Shown piece after piece: positions 9,014-18,690 of a stretch of DNA of 64,000 nucleotides. Under the pieces are notes generated by a model. That model was not told the origin of the DNA, did no database searches, and was given only the letters and a program-made list of their open reading frames with translations. The stretch is from Deferribacteres bacterium (GTDB taxonomy: Bacteria > Chrysiogenota > Deferribacteres > Deferribacterales > Geovibrionaceae), in NCBI GenBank assembly GCA_023395255.1, contig JAEWZN010000011.1, positions 248,001 through 312,000 on the forward strand. The letters are read 5' to 3'. A program made the translations under genes and the position numbers. Within the stretch, counting starts at the first letter, position 1. Each line of letters starts with the position of its first letter.

Positions 9014-10816
9014 TTAATCCTGTCCTATCTTAAGAACTGCGAGGAAGGCCTCCTGCGGAATCTCCACATTGCCAACCTGCTTCATACGTTTTTTACCTGC
9101 CTTCTGTTTTTCAAGAAGCTTGCGTTTACGGCTTATATCGCCGCCGTAGCATTTTGCGATAACGTTTTTCCTGAACGCCTTGACTGTTGAGCGGGCAAGA
9201 ATTTTATTCCCTATCGCAGCCTGAATAGCTATGTCGAACATCTGCCTGTGGATGACCTCTTTCAGCTTCTCCACAAGATCACGCCCCTTGTAGAAAGAAT
9301 GATCCCTGTGGACGATGATGCTCAGTGCGTCCACGGCTTCGCCGTTTATAAGTATATCAAGCTTAACGAGGTTCGCCTGTCTGTAACCTGCAAACTCGTA
9401 ATCGAAGGAGGCGTAGCCTCTGGAAATCGACTTAAGCTTATCGTAAAAGTCCATGACAACTTCGCCGAGGGGGAGTTCATACTCCAGAATTACCCTGCCC
9501 TGCGTGAGGTAGCGCATATTCTTCTGAGTGCCGCGTTTTGAAACCATAAGCTGGATTATCCCGCCCACATACGTCTCAGGCAGAATAACGGTCGCCGCGA
9601 TTATAGGCTCCTCAATGAAATCTATCTCAGAAGGTTCGGGCAGATCCGCGGGGTTGTCCACCTCGATCATCTCGCCGTTTGTTTTAGTAACCTTGAAAAC
9701 AACCGTGGGGGCTGTGGTAACCAGATCAAGGTTGAACTCTCGCTCAAGCCTTTCCTGAATGATCTCCATATGAAGCAGGCCGAGGAAGCCGCAGCGGAAA
9801 CCGAAGCCCAGAGCAACAGAGCTCTCCGCTTCATAGGTGATTGAGCTGTCGTTCAGCCTCAGCTTATCCAGAGCGTCACGCACATCCTCAAAATCTGCCG
9901 AATCCACAGGGTAAAGGCCGCAGAACACCACCGGTTTTACAGTTTTGAAGCCGGGAAAGGGCTCCTTAGTTGGGTTGTGTGCCAGAGTTACTGTGTCCCC
10001 GATGTTTACATCATTTATATCCTTTATGGCTGCGGTGAAGAAACCCACCTCACCCACTGAAAGGTCGTTAACCATAAGTGGTTTCGGAGTGAATACCCCT
10101 ACCTTGTCTATAAGGTAGTGCTGGTTTGTGGACATAAACTTTATTTTATCGCCCGCTTTCACTGTGCCGTCAATTATCCTGATAAGTACCACGACACCCT
10201 GATAGCTGTCGTACCATGAGTCGAATATCATGGCCTTAAGCGGGGCGTTTTCATCCCCTTTGGGGATGGGAATACGCCTGACCACAGCCTCAAGGATCTC
10301 CTTGATTCCTATGCCGTCCTTAGCGCTGGACAGCACAGCATCACTGGCATCTATCCCCACTATATCCTCAACCTCTTTTTTAACCCTTTCAGGGTCAGCG
10401 CTGGGGAGGTCTATCTTGTTCAGAACGGGGATAAGCTCAAGATCCTGATCTATCGCCATATAGGCGTTAGCGATGGTCTGCGCCTCCACTCCCTGTGCCG
10501 CATCCACCACAAGCAGGCCGCCGTCGCATGCGGCGAGGCTTCTGGATACCTCATATGTGAAATCCACATGCCCCGGAGTGTCGATCAGGTTAAGCTGGTA
10601 TGTGATGCCGTCATCGGCTTTATAAAAGAGACGCACGGTCTGCGCCTTGATTGTAATTCCGCGCTCACGCTCAATGTCCATGCTGTCCAGAACCTGTTCC
10701 TTCATGTTCCTCTTGTCAAGACCGCCGGTGAACTCAATGAGACGGTCGGCAATAGTGGACTTGCCGTGGTCAATGTGCGCTACAATGCTGAAATTGCGTA
10801 TAAGCTCTTTTTTCAT
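9014..10816 (-). CDS. lepA: Elongation factor 4 (LepA)
   Basis: A ribosome-binding GTPase implicated in back-translocation and in ribosome assembly. [16 protein letters not shown] is the P-loop, [15 protein letters not shown] the switch region, DTPGHVDF the G3 box and [10 protein letters not shown] the G4 box. The C-terminal domain specific to LepA ends in [20 protein letters not shown]. At 600 residues it is the expected length. It heads the operon that continues through lepB to rseP. The 168 bases upstream separate it from gspF and hold no gene. Confidence 0.97.
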   Translation of the reverse strand: MKKELIRNFSIVAHIDHGKSTIADRLIEFTGGLDKRNMKEQVLDSMDIERERGITIKAQTVRLFYKADDGITYQLNLIDTPGHVDFTYEVSRSLAACDGGLLVVDAAQGVEAQTIANAYMAIDQDLELIPVLNKIDLPSADPERVKKEVEDIVGIDASDAVLSSAKDGIGIKEILEAVVRRIPIPKGDENAPLKAMIFDSWYDSYQGVVVLIRIIDGTVKAGDKIKFMSTNQHYLIDKVGVFTPKPLMVNDLSVGEVGFFTAAIKDINDVNIGDTVTLAHNPTKEPFPGFKTVKPVVFCGLYPVDSADFEDVRDALDKLRLNDSSITYEAESSVALGFGFRCGFLGLLHMEIIQERLEREFNLDLVTTAPTVVFKVTKTNGEMIEVDNPADLPEPSEIDFIEEPIIAATVILPETYVGGIIQLMVSKRGTQKNMRYLTQGRVILEYELPLGEVVMDFYDKLKSISRGYASFDYEFAGYRQANLVKLDILINGEAVDALSIIVHRDHSFYKGRDLVEKLKEVIHRQMFDIAIQAAIGNKILARSTVKAFRKNVIAKCYGGDISRKRKLLEKQKAGKKRMKQVGNVEIPQEAFLAVLKIGQD

Positions 10817-10983
10817 CTAAACCTTTTATATGGGTATTTTTAATTTCTTATTCAAAGTCGGAAAAATTTCCCGTCCGAGCAGGCAGGGTCTGTTCCGCCG
10901 GGGCTGCATCTTTAAATGAGAGCAGAACACACCTTCATTCAAACGAATATGTTCATACTACAAAACTGTGCAAATGTAAAAAA

Positions 10984-12180
10984 TTATCTGACGAGGGTGT
11001 TAAGCGAAAACAGCGGATCCATTATCGAAATCACGATGAATCCGATTATCACACCTATGAACATTATAAACAGAGGCTCGATAATTGATACGAACCTTGA
11101 TGTGAGTTCCTCTGACTTTTTGCCGAAGAACGAACTTACCCTTTCGAGGAGCTCGGCGACATTTCCGGACTGCTCACCTGTTGTGGCAGCCGCTTCAAAA
11201 AGCTCGGTAAACCCGCCGACCCTTTTGACCGCATCCGAGAACCTGTCCCCCGAACGCACTTTGTCAGCCACCGCATCCACCTTGGCAGTGAAAGCCCTGT
11301 TCCACGAAACCTTGGCAGCGTTATCCAGAGCCTCGGTAAGCGGAAGCCCCTCGCTGACCTGAAACGCCACTACATGGGCGAAGCGGGCTATGAGCACATG
11401 GTTTATAAACTGGATTTCAAGCAGCCTTGAATCCACCTTCATTCTGAATTTAATATTGTTGCGGTAATACCAGCGCGCGCCGACGGCTGCGGCCAGTATC
11501 AGTATGAATATAAAAATACCGTACGACTGGAGCACGGAGGAGATGGCTATCAGCGCCTTGGTGCTTCCCGGAATGTCCGACCCTGCGGCAGCGAAGATAC
11601 CCTCAAGCTTGGGGACGACATAACTGAGCAGGAAGCCCACAACACCCAGACCCATTATGAGAACCGCCATAGGATACATGAGCGCGCTGGTGAGCTTGCC
11701 TTTCACCTTTTTCTTTTCCTCTTCAAAGCGGGCAATATCCATGAGGACTTCGGGCAGCCTGCCCACCTCTTCCGCCGTTCTGATGAGGTTTATGTACATT
11801 TCCTCAAAAGTGTCCGGATATTTTGCGAGGGCATCGGAAAATCGTCTGCCTTCCGAAACTGTTCCCGCAACATCCATAACCACATTGCGCATGCGCCCCC
11901 TTGCGGAGGAGCCTGCCATAACCTTGAGAGCATGAACAAGGGCAATACCGCTTTTAAGCAGCAGGGAAAGCTGGAAGAAAATATCAGGCACGGCGCCTTT
12001 GCCGCTGAAAAGCTGGAATGACGAGAGAAAGCCTTTTTTATCGCGCACTGAACGGATTTCCGAAACAAGAACCCCTTCCGCCATGAGCCTCGCCACGGCG
12101 GAGTTTTTCGTGTCCCCTTCCAGAACGCCTTTGACCTTCTTTCCGCTTTTGTTTACGCCCGTGTATGTAAAAGTAGGCAT
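10984..12180 (-). CDS. gspF: Type II secretion inner-membrane platform protein GspF
   Basis: A polytopic platform protein that links the cytoplasmic ATPase to pseudopilus assembly. It has the N-terminal TYTGVNKSGKKVKGVLEGDT segment typical of GspF/PilC, followed by two T2SSF domains (about 65-190 and 270-390) and three membrane helices. At 398 residues it is standard. It is the last gene of the minus arm C-D-E-F, and its ATG shares a base with the gspE stop. A type IV pilus PilC is the alternative, but the gspC, K, L and M neighbours settle on secretion. Confidence 0.93.
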   Translation of the reverse strand: MPTFTYTGVNKSGKKVKGVLEGDTKNSAVARLMAEGVLVSEIRSVRDKKGFLSSFQLFSGKGAVPDIFFQLSLLLKSGIALVHALKVMAGSSARGRMRNVVMDVAGTVSEGRRFSDALAKYPDTFEEMYINLIRTAEEVGRLPEVLMDIARFEEEKKKVKGKLTSALMYPMAVLIMGLGVVGFLLSYVVPKLEGIFAAAGSDIPGSTKALIAISSVLQSYGIFIFILILAAAVGARWYYRNNIKFRMKVDSRLLEIQFINHVLIARFAHVVAFQVSEGLPLTEALDNAAKVSWNRAFTAKVDAVADKVRSGDRFSDAVKRVGGFTELFEAAATTGEQSGNVAELLERVSSFFGKKSEELTSRFVSIIEPLFIMFIGVIIGFIVISIMDPLFSLNTLVR

Positions 12181-13637
12181 TAATCAATCCTTGTTACAGC
12201 GATAAGCTCCCACGGAGTGGTGACGCCTTCCTTAACCAGACTGTAGCCGTAGTCAAACATGCGCTGGTAGCCGTGCTTCTTGGCCTCCTTCATCAAGTCG
12301 GTGGATGAGGCGCGGTCATTGATCATTTTGCGGAGCGGGTCATTCACGGTCATAATTTCAAATATACCTGTACGGCCTTTATAGCCTGTGTTGAAGCACT
12401 GGTCACAGCCTTTGCCCATATAGTGCTTAGGCAGTTTGAAGCCCTCTGCCGCGAAGTAGTTTTTAACATAGTCGTCAGACTCAATCTCGGTTTTGCAGTT
12501 GGGGCATATTTTACGCACAAGCCTCTGTCCCATGGTGCAGAGGAGTGATGATGAAATAAGGAACGGCTCAACATTCATGTCTATGAGCCTGGCAACAGCC
12601 GTAGGCGCATCGTTAGTGTGGAGAGTTGAGAGCACAAGGTGTCCCGTGAGAGAGGCCTGAACAGCGGCCTGCGCCGTTTCTTCATCCCTGATCTCGCCCA
12701 CGAGTATAATATCCGGATCCTGACGGAGGAAGGAGCGGATAGCATTGGCGAACGTTATATTAACCGCCGGGTTCACCTGAACCTGTGTTATCTTCTCCAT
12801 CTGGTACTCCACCGGGTCTTCTATTGTAACTATGTTGGTGTCATCTGAAACAAGCTCAAGGAGCGAGGCGTAAAGCGTTGTGGTTTTACCGGAACCGGTA
12901 GGGCCTGTAACAAGTATAATCCCGTTGGGGCGCTTGAGGGCTGACCTGTAAATTTCCAGATTATGCCCGCTCATGCCGACTTTTTCAAGGGTGGCCATGC
13001 TTTTTGAACGCTCAAGAATACGGAGAACGGCCTTCTCGCCGGTAACGGAGGGAACAGTGGAAACGCGCACGTCAATGGTGCGGTTGCCTATTTTCATGTT
13101 TATCCTGCCGTCCTGCGGTTTCCTTGTTTCTGCAACGTCAAGGGATGAAATAACCTTTATACGTGCAATAACGGAATCCTGCATTTTTTTAGGGAACTGA
13201 CGGATTGTGCTGAGTTTGCCGTCCACCCTGAAACGCACCGCAAAGGCGTTGTCCTTGCCTTCGAAGTGAATATCGCTGGCTCCGTTCTTAACAGCCTGAA
13301 TCATAAGCTGGTTCACCAGCTTAATGATGGGCGCATCGTCATATGACGCGGAGAGAATGTTCCCCTCAGCATCCTCCAGAATTTCTTCCGCACTGCCGTA
13401 TTCCTCGCCGCTGACATCACCGCCGAGGGTTTCCAGAATCTCGAATATCTTCTCTTTCTCGGAAGATACCAGCTTTGCGTTTACGCCGAGGTGAAATGTA
13501 AGGAAGCGGGCTTTTGCAAGTCCGGAGCTTCCGCTGTATAAAAGAGACACTTCGCCTTCGCCGCCCGCAACGGGCACAAAGTCGCTTCTGTCTGGAAATT
13601 TAAGGTAATGCTCAAGTACCTTTTCGTAGGCTGTCAT
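12180..13637 (-). CDS. gspE: Type II secretion ATPase GspE
   Basis: The cytoplasmic hexameric ATPase that powers pseudopilus growth. An N-terminal GspE-II domain precedes the motor. Walker A GPTGSGKT is at residues 245-252, the Asp box TIEDPVEYQM near 271-280, Walker B ILVGEIRDEETA near 311-322, and the zinc-binding CPNC (378-381) and CDQC (411-414) pairs are intact. The length of 485 is typical. It overlaps gspD by four bases (ATGA) and gspF by one, so the arm is translationally coupled. Confidence 0.95.
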   Translation of the reverse strand: MTAYEKVLEHYLKFPDRSDFVPVAGGEGEVSLLYSGSSGLAKARFLTFHLGVNAKLVSSEKEKIFEILETLGGDVSGEEYGSAEEILEDAEGNILSASYDDAPIIKLVNQLMIQAVKNGASDIHFEGKDNAFAVRFRVDGKLSTIRQFPKKMQDSVIARIKVISSLDVAETRKPQDGRINMKIGNRTIDVRVSTVPSVTGEKAVLRILERSKSMATLEKVGMSGHNLEIYRSALKRPNGIILVTGPTGSGKTTTLYASLLELVSDDTNIVTIEDPVEYQMEKITQVQVNPAVNITFANAIRSFLRQDPDIILVGEIRDEETAQAAVQASLTGHLVLSTLHTNDAPTAVARLIDMNVEPFLISSSLLCTMGQRLVRKICPNCKTEIESDDYVKNYFAAEGFKLPKHYMGKGCDQCFNTGYKGRTGIFEIMTVNDPLRKMINDRASSTDLMKEAKKHGYQRMFDYGYSLVKEGVTTPWELIAVTRID

Positions 13638-15469
13638 TTAAAGCTCTTGTCTATTGTTTTCTTCGATTCGTTTTTAAAGTCTACGGATTCCTGCCTTTTC
13701 TTTTCGGTAAGCTCTTCCGCATCGTCATCCGTGCCGACTATCTGAACATTTATAAACACCATGAGGTTGGTCTTTTCATAAGACTTGCTGGTGTTTTTAA
13801 ACAGCCATCCGATAAGCGGAATCTTTGAGAGTCCGGGAACTGCGGAGCGCTCCTCTGAGGAGTCGTCCTTCATAAGACCGCTGATAACTACCATTGAGCC
13901 GTTTTTCAGCTTAACTTTCGTTTTGGTGTTACGTGTGAGTGTAACAGGCTGAGTGGAGTCGAATGTGCTGGCGCTGACCTTTTTAACTTCCTGTTCCACG
14001 GCGAGTGTCACATAGTCGTTAGCGGAGATCTGGGGCTGAATTTTCAGTTTAACACCCACGTCGCGGTAGTCATAGGACTGAACAGGGTTATTGTTTGAGT
14101 CGTACTTGGTGCTTGTGAGGAACGGTCTGTTTTCACCCGCGAACACCTCTGCCTCCTGATTATCAAGAGTCATGAGCTGAGGATTGGAGAGTATGTTAAC
14201 GCCGGATGCTGATTTGATGGCATTCACAAGGAGGCTGAGAGAGGGAAATTTAACGCCGTCATACTCTATGATGTCGCCGAGGATGCCGAGGTTGAAACCT
14301 CCGGCCATAGCCGGGATGGAACCGTCACCGAGTACAGCACCCTGAAAGCTGTTAAGCCCGCCGTTGTCGTTTATAAAGCCCACAGTGCCCACGCCGTTCT
14401 TGCCGCCGGCCGCTGTCTGCCATTCCACACCGAACTTGTTGCCGCTGTCCAGAGTGGTTTCTATAATAAGCGCTTCCACATAGACCTGTCTTCTGGGTAT
14501 GTCGAGCTTTTCTATCAGTCCTTCCACCTTCTGGTAAAGCTCCTGATCGCCCACAACTATTATGGAGTTAGTAGCCTTGTCCGCCGCAACCTGAGACTTA
14601 ACCACAGCCTGTGTTTTGGGGTCAGTAACAGAGGAGAGGAGCTTGTTCATCACTTTTTCCACATCCTCCGCGTTGGCATTGTTGAGATAAAAAACTTTGG
14701 GCTGGCTATGGGCTGACGAAGCTGAACTGTCAACCTGATTTATGATGTAGTTTATTCTTTCAAAGTCGCCTTCTTTGGCCGCGATTACAAGCACGTTGGA
14801 ATAGTCATCCGCGACTATTACCGGGTCGGCGGCGGTCATGAAGTTTTTCTGGAGCTCCGCATAAAGTTTGGAGACGATTTTCTCCACATTTGAGGCAAGG
14901 CCGTTTTTGATCACTATGCTTTTTACAGTGTATCCGGCGGCCTCTCTCTCAAGGGTGTCGAGAATGCTCATTATCTTCTGGATGCGGTCTGCCGAATCAC
15001 GGATAACTATGGCGTTCATCCCCACCAGTATATCTGCGTTGCCGCTTCTGGAACTGAGGTTCTTGAGCACTGAAACAAGCATGCGCACATTGAAGTTTTT
15101 CGGGGAAACAACGGTGGTGAGAAACCCGTTCTCCTTGCCTGTCATGTTGTTTATGTAACTGTCGCCGTAGAACTTCACATCACCGCTTTTTACAATCTGG
15201 ATGTAGCGCTGTTTGTCAACAGCAGTAAGCCCGTTGAGTTCCAGTGTGGCGTAGAAGATGTCCATAACGTCCTTGGAGTTCATCTTCATTCCGGTCTGAA
15301 CCGTAACCTGTCCCCTCAGATCGTTTTCATCGTAGACAAAGTTTTTCCCGGTAAATTCTGCCGTGAATTTAACAAAGTCCTTCATGGACATATTATTGAA
15401 GTTCACATCGTACTGCGCATACGAATTAAAGGAGACTAATAATAAAACTATAACTATAAAACGCTTCAT
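13634..15469 (-). CDS. gspD: Type II secretion outer-membrane secretin GspD
   Basis: Forms the gated multimeric pore in the outer membrane. An 18-residue signal peptide (MKRFIVIVLLLVSFNSYA) precedes the N0 domain (VNFNNMSMKDFVKF), three KH-like N1-N3 repeats (about 100-320) and the C-terminal secretin domain with VPGLSKIPLIGWLFK near residue 550. The tail of about 40 charged residues ends in KTIDKSFK. At 611 residues it is in the normal range of 600-700. No GspS pilotin is visible nearby. Confidence 0.94.
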   Translation of the reverse strand: MKRFIVIVLLLVSFNSYAQYDVNFNNMSMKDFVKFTAEFTGKNFVYDENDLRGQVTVQTGMKMNSKDVMDIFYATLELNGLTAVDKQRYIQIVKSGDVKFYGDSYINNMTGKENGFLTTVVSPKNFNVRMLVSVLKNLSSRSGNADILVGMNAIVIRDSADRIQKIMSILDTLEREAAGYTVKSIVIKNGLASNVEKIVSKLYAELQKNFMTAADPVIVADDYSNVLVIAAKEGDFERINYIINQVDSSASSAHSQPKVFYLNNANAEDVEKVMNKLLSSVTDPKTQAVVKSQVAADKATNSIIVVGDQELYQKVEGLIEKLDIPRRQVYVEALIIETTLDSGNKFGVEWQTAAGGKNGVGTVGFINDNGGLNSFQGAVLGDGSIPAMAGGFNLGILGDIIEYDGVKFPSLSLLVNAIKSASGVNILSNPQLMTLDNQEAEVFAGENRPFLTSTKYDSNNNPVQSYDYRDVGVKLKIQPQISANDYVTLAVEQEVKKVSASTFDSTQPVTLTRNTKTKVKLKNGSMVVISGLMKDDSSEERSAVPGLSKIPLIGWLFKNTSKSYEKTNLMVFINVQIVGTDDDAEELTEKKRQESVDFKNESKKTIDKSFK

Positions 15470-15476
15470 CTCACAC

Positions 15477-16346
15477 CTAATTTATTTCCACGAATATTGT
15501 TTTTTTCTGTCCTGCTCTTTCCAGATCCAGAGTCACCGCTGAAACATTTTCAACTGAGCTCAGCATGCTGAAAAGAACTTCGGGGCTTTTCAGTTCCTCC
15601 CCGTTTATACGCATAATAGCATCGCCGTTCTTAAGTCCCAGATTGCGCAGCACCGAATCCTTCGTCATACGGGAGAGACGAAAGCCCACTATCTGCCCTT
15701 CTTTTTCATAGGGGCGCATAAGAACCGACTTTATTATGTTGTTTATATCACCAAGGTTGCTGACGAAATCAGCGCGGGTCATGCTGACTTTTTCTGTGGG
15801 GGTCATGTCACCCGGTTCGGCATCGTCCCCTGATTCATCCCCTGCGGGAGCAGCGCCCGGCTGGGAGGACTGGAGAACGGAGCCTGCGCTGTAAAGCTCA
15901 AGCTTTGTCTTACCCGTGGCGGTAACAACTGTCCCGCTGGTTTTATCAAGGCTCTCAAGCTTCACACCGGAGAAGGTTTCACCGACGGCAAGGAGCACCT
16001 TTTCGCCGTCCAGATCAAAAAAAGCGTAGGACTTATGACGGTGACCTAAAAGTATGCCGATAAGTTTTATATTTCTTGGAGGAGGGGCGGTTATGATTTC
16101 TCCGCTCTCCGTGACGAGTGTTTCAGAGGAAGGTGCGGCTGATGCGGTTTTGAGGGAAAAGATGTTCTTTTCAGTAATAATTGCAATATCCGCAGTTTTC
16201 ACTGCCGCGGATTTTTTGCCGCCAAGCTTAATCCCCTCCATCACAGTCGGGGTGTGTTTGTATGAGATAAACCCCGTAATCAGCCATGCAAAGGAAAAAG
16301 CCGCAAGAACCGGATAAATAAACCATGGAATCTTTATAGTATTCAT
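15477..16346 (-). CDS. gspC: Type II secretion protein GspC with PDZ domain
   Basis: An inner-membrane protein that contacts the secretin periplasmic domains. It has one N-terminal membrane helix (about 9-28), a homology region starting at ITEKNIFSL and running to about residue 150, a Pro, Ala and Asp-rich linker, and a C-terminal PDZ domain (LRNLGLKNGDAIMRINGEEL). At 289 residues this fits the family. It stands seven bases before gspD. Assignment rests on domain order and locus position, since GspC sequence is weakly conserved. Confidence 0.88.
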   Translation of the reverse strand: MNTIKIPWFIYPVLAAFSFAWLITGFISYKHTPTVMEGIKLGGKKSAAVKTADIAIITEKNIFSLKTASAAPSSETLVTESGEIITAPPPRNIKLIGILLGHRHKSYAFFDLDGEKVLLAVGETFSGVKLESLDKTSGTVVTATGKTKLELYSAGSVLQSSQPGAAPAGDESGDDAEPGDMTPTEKVSMTRADFVSNLGDINNIIKSVLMRPYEKEGQIVGFRLSRMTKDSVLRNLGLKNGDAIMRINGEELKSPEVLFSMLSSVENVSAVTLDLERAGQKKTIFVEIN

Positions 16347-16410
16347 GAGAATAGAAATAGCATGAATAAAGGAAAAATCAAATTAAAATCAGGGACAGCG
16401 GAGGTAATAT

Positions 16411-16809
16411 TTACACTATCATCACATTGAGATTGTAAAAGGAATGGCAGAGCACACAGGGCAGCACTGACCTGTATTCCGTGTAGAGACACCCGAACAC
16501 CACGGAAGGAAAAAACACCAGGAAAGCGTGTGCCGGTTCGCTCCCCCAGAGGTGAAAAACGGCAAACAGCACGGAAACTGCGATATTCGCCGCGGAAACA
16601 GAATAAAAAGACGGCCATTTACGCCTTTCAAGCCACTCCTGAACCACTCCCCTGAAAAAGAGCTCCTCCGCCAGCGGCGCAAGGATCAGATACCTGAACA
16701 CCAGCGAAGAGTCAAAAACTATGCTCCTTCCGAAAAACAGTATTCTCAGCGAGAAATAAAGACTGCCCAGAACAAAAGCGGCAAGAAGAATGAGATGTTT
16801 TCTGTCCAT
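16411..16809 (-). CDS. CPBP (CAAX/ABI) family intramembrane metalloprotease
   Basis: A small hydrophobic protein with the glutamic-protease motifs of the CPBP family: EELFFRG (the EExxxR type box), FAVFHLWG (FxxxH) and a final CHSFYN (HxxxN). About four membrane helices are visible in roughly 132 residues, shorter than most CPBP proteins (200-300), so it is a minimal version. The start is uncertain: I use the ATG at 16809, while a TTG at 16845 would add 12 residues. It reads into gspC 64 bases later and may share the secretion promoter region. Substrate unknown; it is not the prepilin peptidase GspO. Confidence 0.75.
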   Translation of the reverse strand: MDRKHLILLAAFVLGSLYFSLRILFFGRSIVFDSSLVFRYLILAPLAEELFFRGVVQEWLERRKWPSFYSVSAANIAVSVLFAVFHLWGSEPAHAFLVFFPSVVFGCLYTEYRSVLPCVLCHSFYNLNVMIV

Positions 16810-16916
16810 ACCTGAAAAAATACCATGCAAGGGAGAAAAAAACAAACCTTTGCATCCGCCGGATGTCGTCAGATTAAGAGAAATATATATGATTTGATGA
16901 TTTCATGTATTAACTG

Positions 16917-16946
16917 TTGTGCAGGCGGGTCATGTTGTCTTATAAT
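16917..16946 (+). promoter_or_regulatory. Probable sigma-70 promoter of the gspG-N operon
   Basis: TTGTGC at 16917-16922 is separated by 18 bases from a perfect TATAAT at 16941-16946. Transcription would start near 16953, about 23 bases before the gspG ATG, leaving room for the GGAG ribosome site. The region also separates the plus arm from the divergent CPBP-gspC arm. Confidence 0.6.
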
Positions 16947-16975
16947 CCCTGCAAAATTTATTTCATGGAGCAGAT

Positions 16976-17410
16976 ATGATGAACAGCAAAGGTTTCACTA
17001 TCATCGAAGTGCTGGTGGTTATCGTTATCCTCGGCCTTCTTGCCACTTTCATGGTCCCTAAAATAATGGGCAAGCCTGATGAGGCGAGGGTAGCCAAGGC
17101 AAAGAACGATATACTTGCCATTGAATCCGCTCTTAAGATGTACAAGCTTGACAACGGCTACTACCCCACCACAGAGCAGGGGCTTGAATCCCTTATTCAG
17201 GCACCCACAATTGAGCCCATCCCCAAAAACTACCGCAAAGGCGGCTACCTGGACACTTCCAAAAAGCCCCTTGACCCGTGGGATCGCGACTTCATCTACA
17301 GAAGCCCCGGCGAAAACGACAGAGACTATGAAATAATCTCCCTCGGAGCCGACGGTGTGGAAGGCGGGGAAGACTTCAACTCAGACATCAAGAGCTATGA
17401 AATAAGATAA
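16976..17410 (+). CDS. gspG: Major pseudopilin GspG
   Basis: The main subunit of the secretion pseudopilus. The prepilin cleavage site is KG^FTIIEVLV with Glu5 present, followed by a single hydrophobic helix. The C-terminal part carries the GspG calcium-site region ([14 protein letters not shown], then [17 protein letters not shown]). At 144 residues it is standard. Two ATGs are adjacent at 16976 and 16979, with GGAG just upstream. It is the first gene of the plus arm. Processing needs a prepilin peptidase, not found in the window. Confidence 0.95.
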   Translation: MMNSKGFTIIEVLVVIVILGLLATFMVPKIMGKPDEARVAKAKNDILAIESALKMYKLDNGYYPTTEQGLESLIQAPTIEPIPKNYRKGGYLDTSKKPLDPWDRDFIYRSPGENDRDYEIISLGADGVEGGEDFNSDIKSYEIR

Positions 17411-17826
17411 TGTCTGCCAGAGGCTTTACTCTTGTAGAACTTATTATTGTTCTCCTTATCATCGGCATAGGCTTTATGACTGTAGCCCCTGTCATGATTG
17501 AAAAAGCCACGGGAGAACCGGAAGAAACAGCCTTTTTGAACGATCTGCTCAGGAAAACCGCGGATGAGGCGGCGGAACTGGGCAGAGCCCTCCCCATACG
17601 GGGAGTGAAAGGTTCAAACTCTCTTTTTCTCCATGGCGGTGAAACAGTTAAAATCCCCGGCATATCAGGTGTTCTTTCAGCCAGAATCAATGACGAGGAA
17701 CAGTCCGGACTTGACTATGTGATCATGGTTTACCCCAAGGGAATCTGCGATCATTTTCTTTTACGAGTATCAGACACGGAAATCATAGAATCAATCCCAC
17801 TCCTGATGCAGACGAGGCTTAAATGA
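17410..17826 (+). CDS. gspH: Minor pseudopilin GspH
   Basis: A type IV prepilin-like protein with the cleavage site RG^FTLVELIIV and a following hydrophobic helix. The rest (138 residues in total) is variable, as expected for GspH. Order after gspG and before gspI supports the name. Its ATG shares a base with the gspG stop (TAATG). Minor pseudopilins form or extend the pseudopilus tip. The specific letter is inferred from position. Confidence 0.85.
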   Translation: MSARGFTLVELIIVLLIIGIGFMTVAPVMIEKATGEPEETAFLNDLLRKTADEAAELGRALPIRGVKGSNSLFLHGGETVKIPGISGVLSARINDEEQSGLDYVIMVYPKGICDHFLLRVSDTEIIESIPLLMQTRLK

Positions 17827-18149
17827 AAAAAGGCTTCACCCTCCTTGAGCTTCTTATAGCAATGGTTGTTCTTTCCATCGGCATGATGGGCATTTTCACC
17901 CTTGTCAGGCAGTCGTTGGATATGAACGACTACGCCAAGAGGAAGCTTGATCTGCTGGGCAGAGGATACGAAAGAGTGATACTCACACTGGCGGAGCGCA
18001 AAACCCTTGAAGAGATAATAAGCGACAACGGTACAACATACACCTATAAGCTGGAAAAGAAGGACACCGGACTGGCAGGCATCAAAGCCTGCGAGCTGAG
18101 AGTGTCTGACGGAACAGCGGAGATGACTCTGTTTTATTATGAAAGATAA
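17823..18149 (+). CDS. gspI: Minor pseudopilin GspI
   Basis: A protein of 108 residues with the prepilin signature MKKG^FTLLELLIAM and a membrane helix. In known systems GspI nucleates the tip complex with GspJ and GspK. The size (GspI proteins are about 110-130) and the order H-I-J-K fit. It overlaps gspH by four bases and gspJ by eleven, so the trio is tightly coupled. Confidence 0.86.
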   Translation: MKKGFTLLELLIAMVVLSIGMMGIFTLVRQSLDMNDYAKRKLDLLGRGYERVILTLAERKTLEEIISDNGTTYTYKLEKKDTGLAGIKACELRVSDGTAEMTLFYYER

Positions 18150-18690
18150 CAAAGGCTTTACACTGGCAGAATTAATAATTGCGGTTGCCTTGGCCGGGAT
18201 AGTGCTCACCGGGGCATACGCAATGTTCAATACAATAATCACCTCGCGGGATGTCTCCGTCAGGGCTGGGGACGCAGTGACTGTAAATGCGAAGCTTGCC
18301 TCCCTGCTCTCAGCCGATTTCAGACAGGCGGTGAGAAACACCGCGGAAATACAGTCCCTGAGCGACAGGGTGGCTCTCAGGCTGGTTACCCACAACTCCC
18401 TCTATTTTCAGGGGGCAATGCCTGTGGAGGTTCTTTACTATATTGAAGACAAATATCTGTTCAGGGAGGAGAAGCTGCCGCTCATGGACTTTGAGCAAAG
18501 GATGCAGATCCTTCCCGATGCGGACAATTTCACCGTGCTTTTCTATGAAGCAGGCGAATACCACGACAGAACTATCCTCGGAACAAACATGATAAAAGTT
18601 AAGCTCAATACATCAGGCATACAGGTTGAGGCAATTGCAGGAAGCTACCACCAGAACGCAATGTTCAACTCACTGGGGATAGGCGAATGA
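18139..18690 (+). CDS. gspJ: Minor pseudopilin GspJ
   Basis: A protein of 183 residues that opens with the prepilin motif NKG^FTLAELIIAVALAG. GspJ is the larger minor pseudopilin (about 190-200 in known systems), and a C-terminal beta-rich domain is plausible here. It starts inside gspI and ends with a four-base overlap into gspK. Confidence 0.86.
   Translation: MKDNKGFTLAELIIAVALAGIVLTGAYAMFNTIITSRDVSVRAGDAVTVNAKLASLLSADFRQAVRNTAEIQSLSDRVALRLVTHNSLYFQGAMPVEVLYYIEDKYLFREEKLPLMDFEQRMQILPDADNFTVLFYEAGEYHDRTILGTNMIKVKLNTSGIQVEAIAGSYHQNAMFNSLGIGE

Noticed and set aside
10817..10983. RNA gene or small protein in the lepA-gspF gap
   Set aside because: 168 bases with no open frame with a ribosome site, no clear terminator and only a five-pair TCGGA/TCCGA stem. 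It probably holds the lepA promoter.
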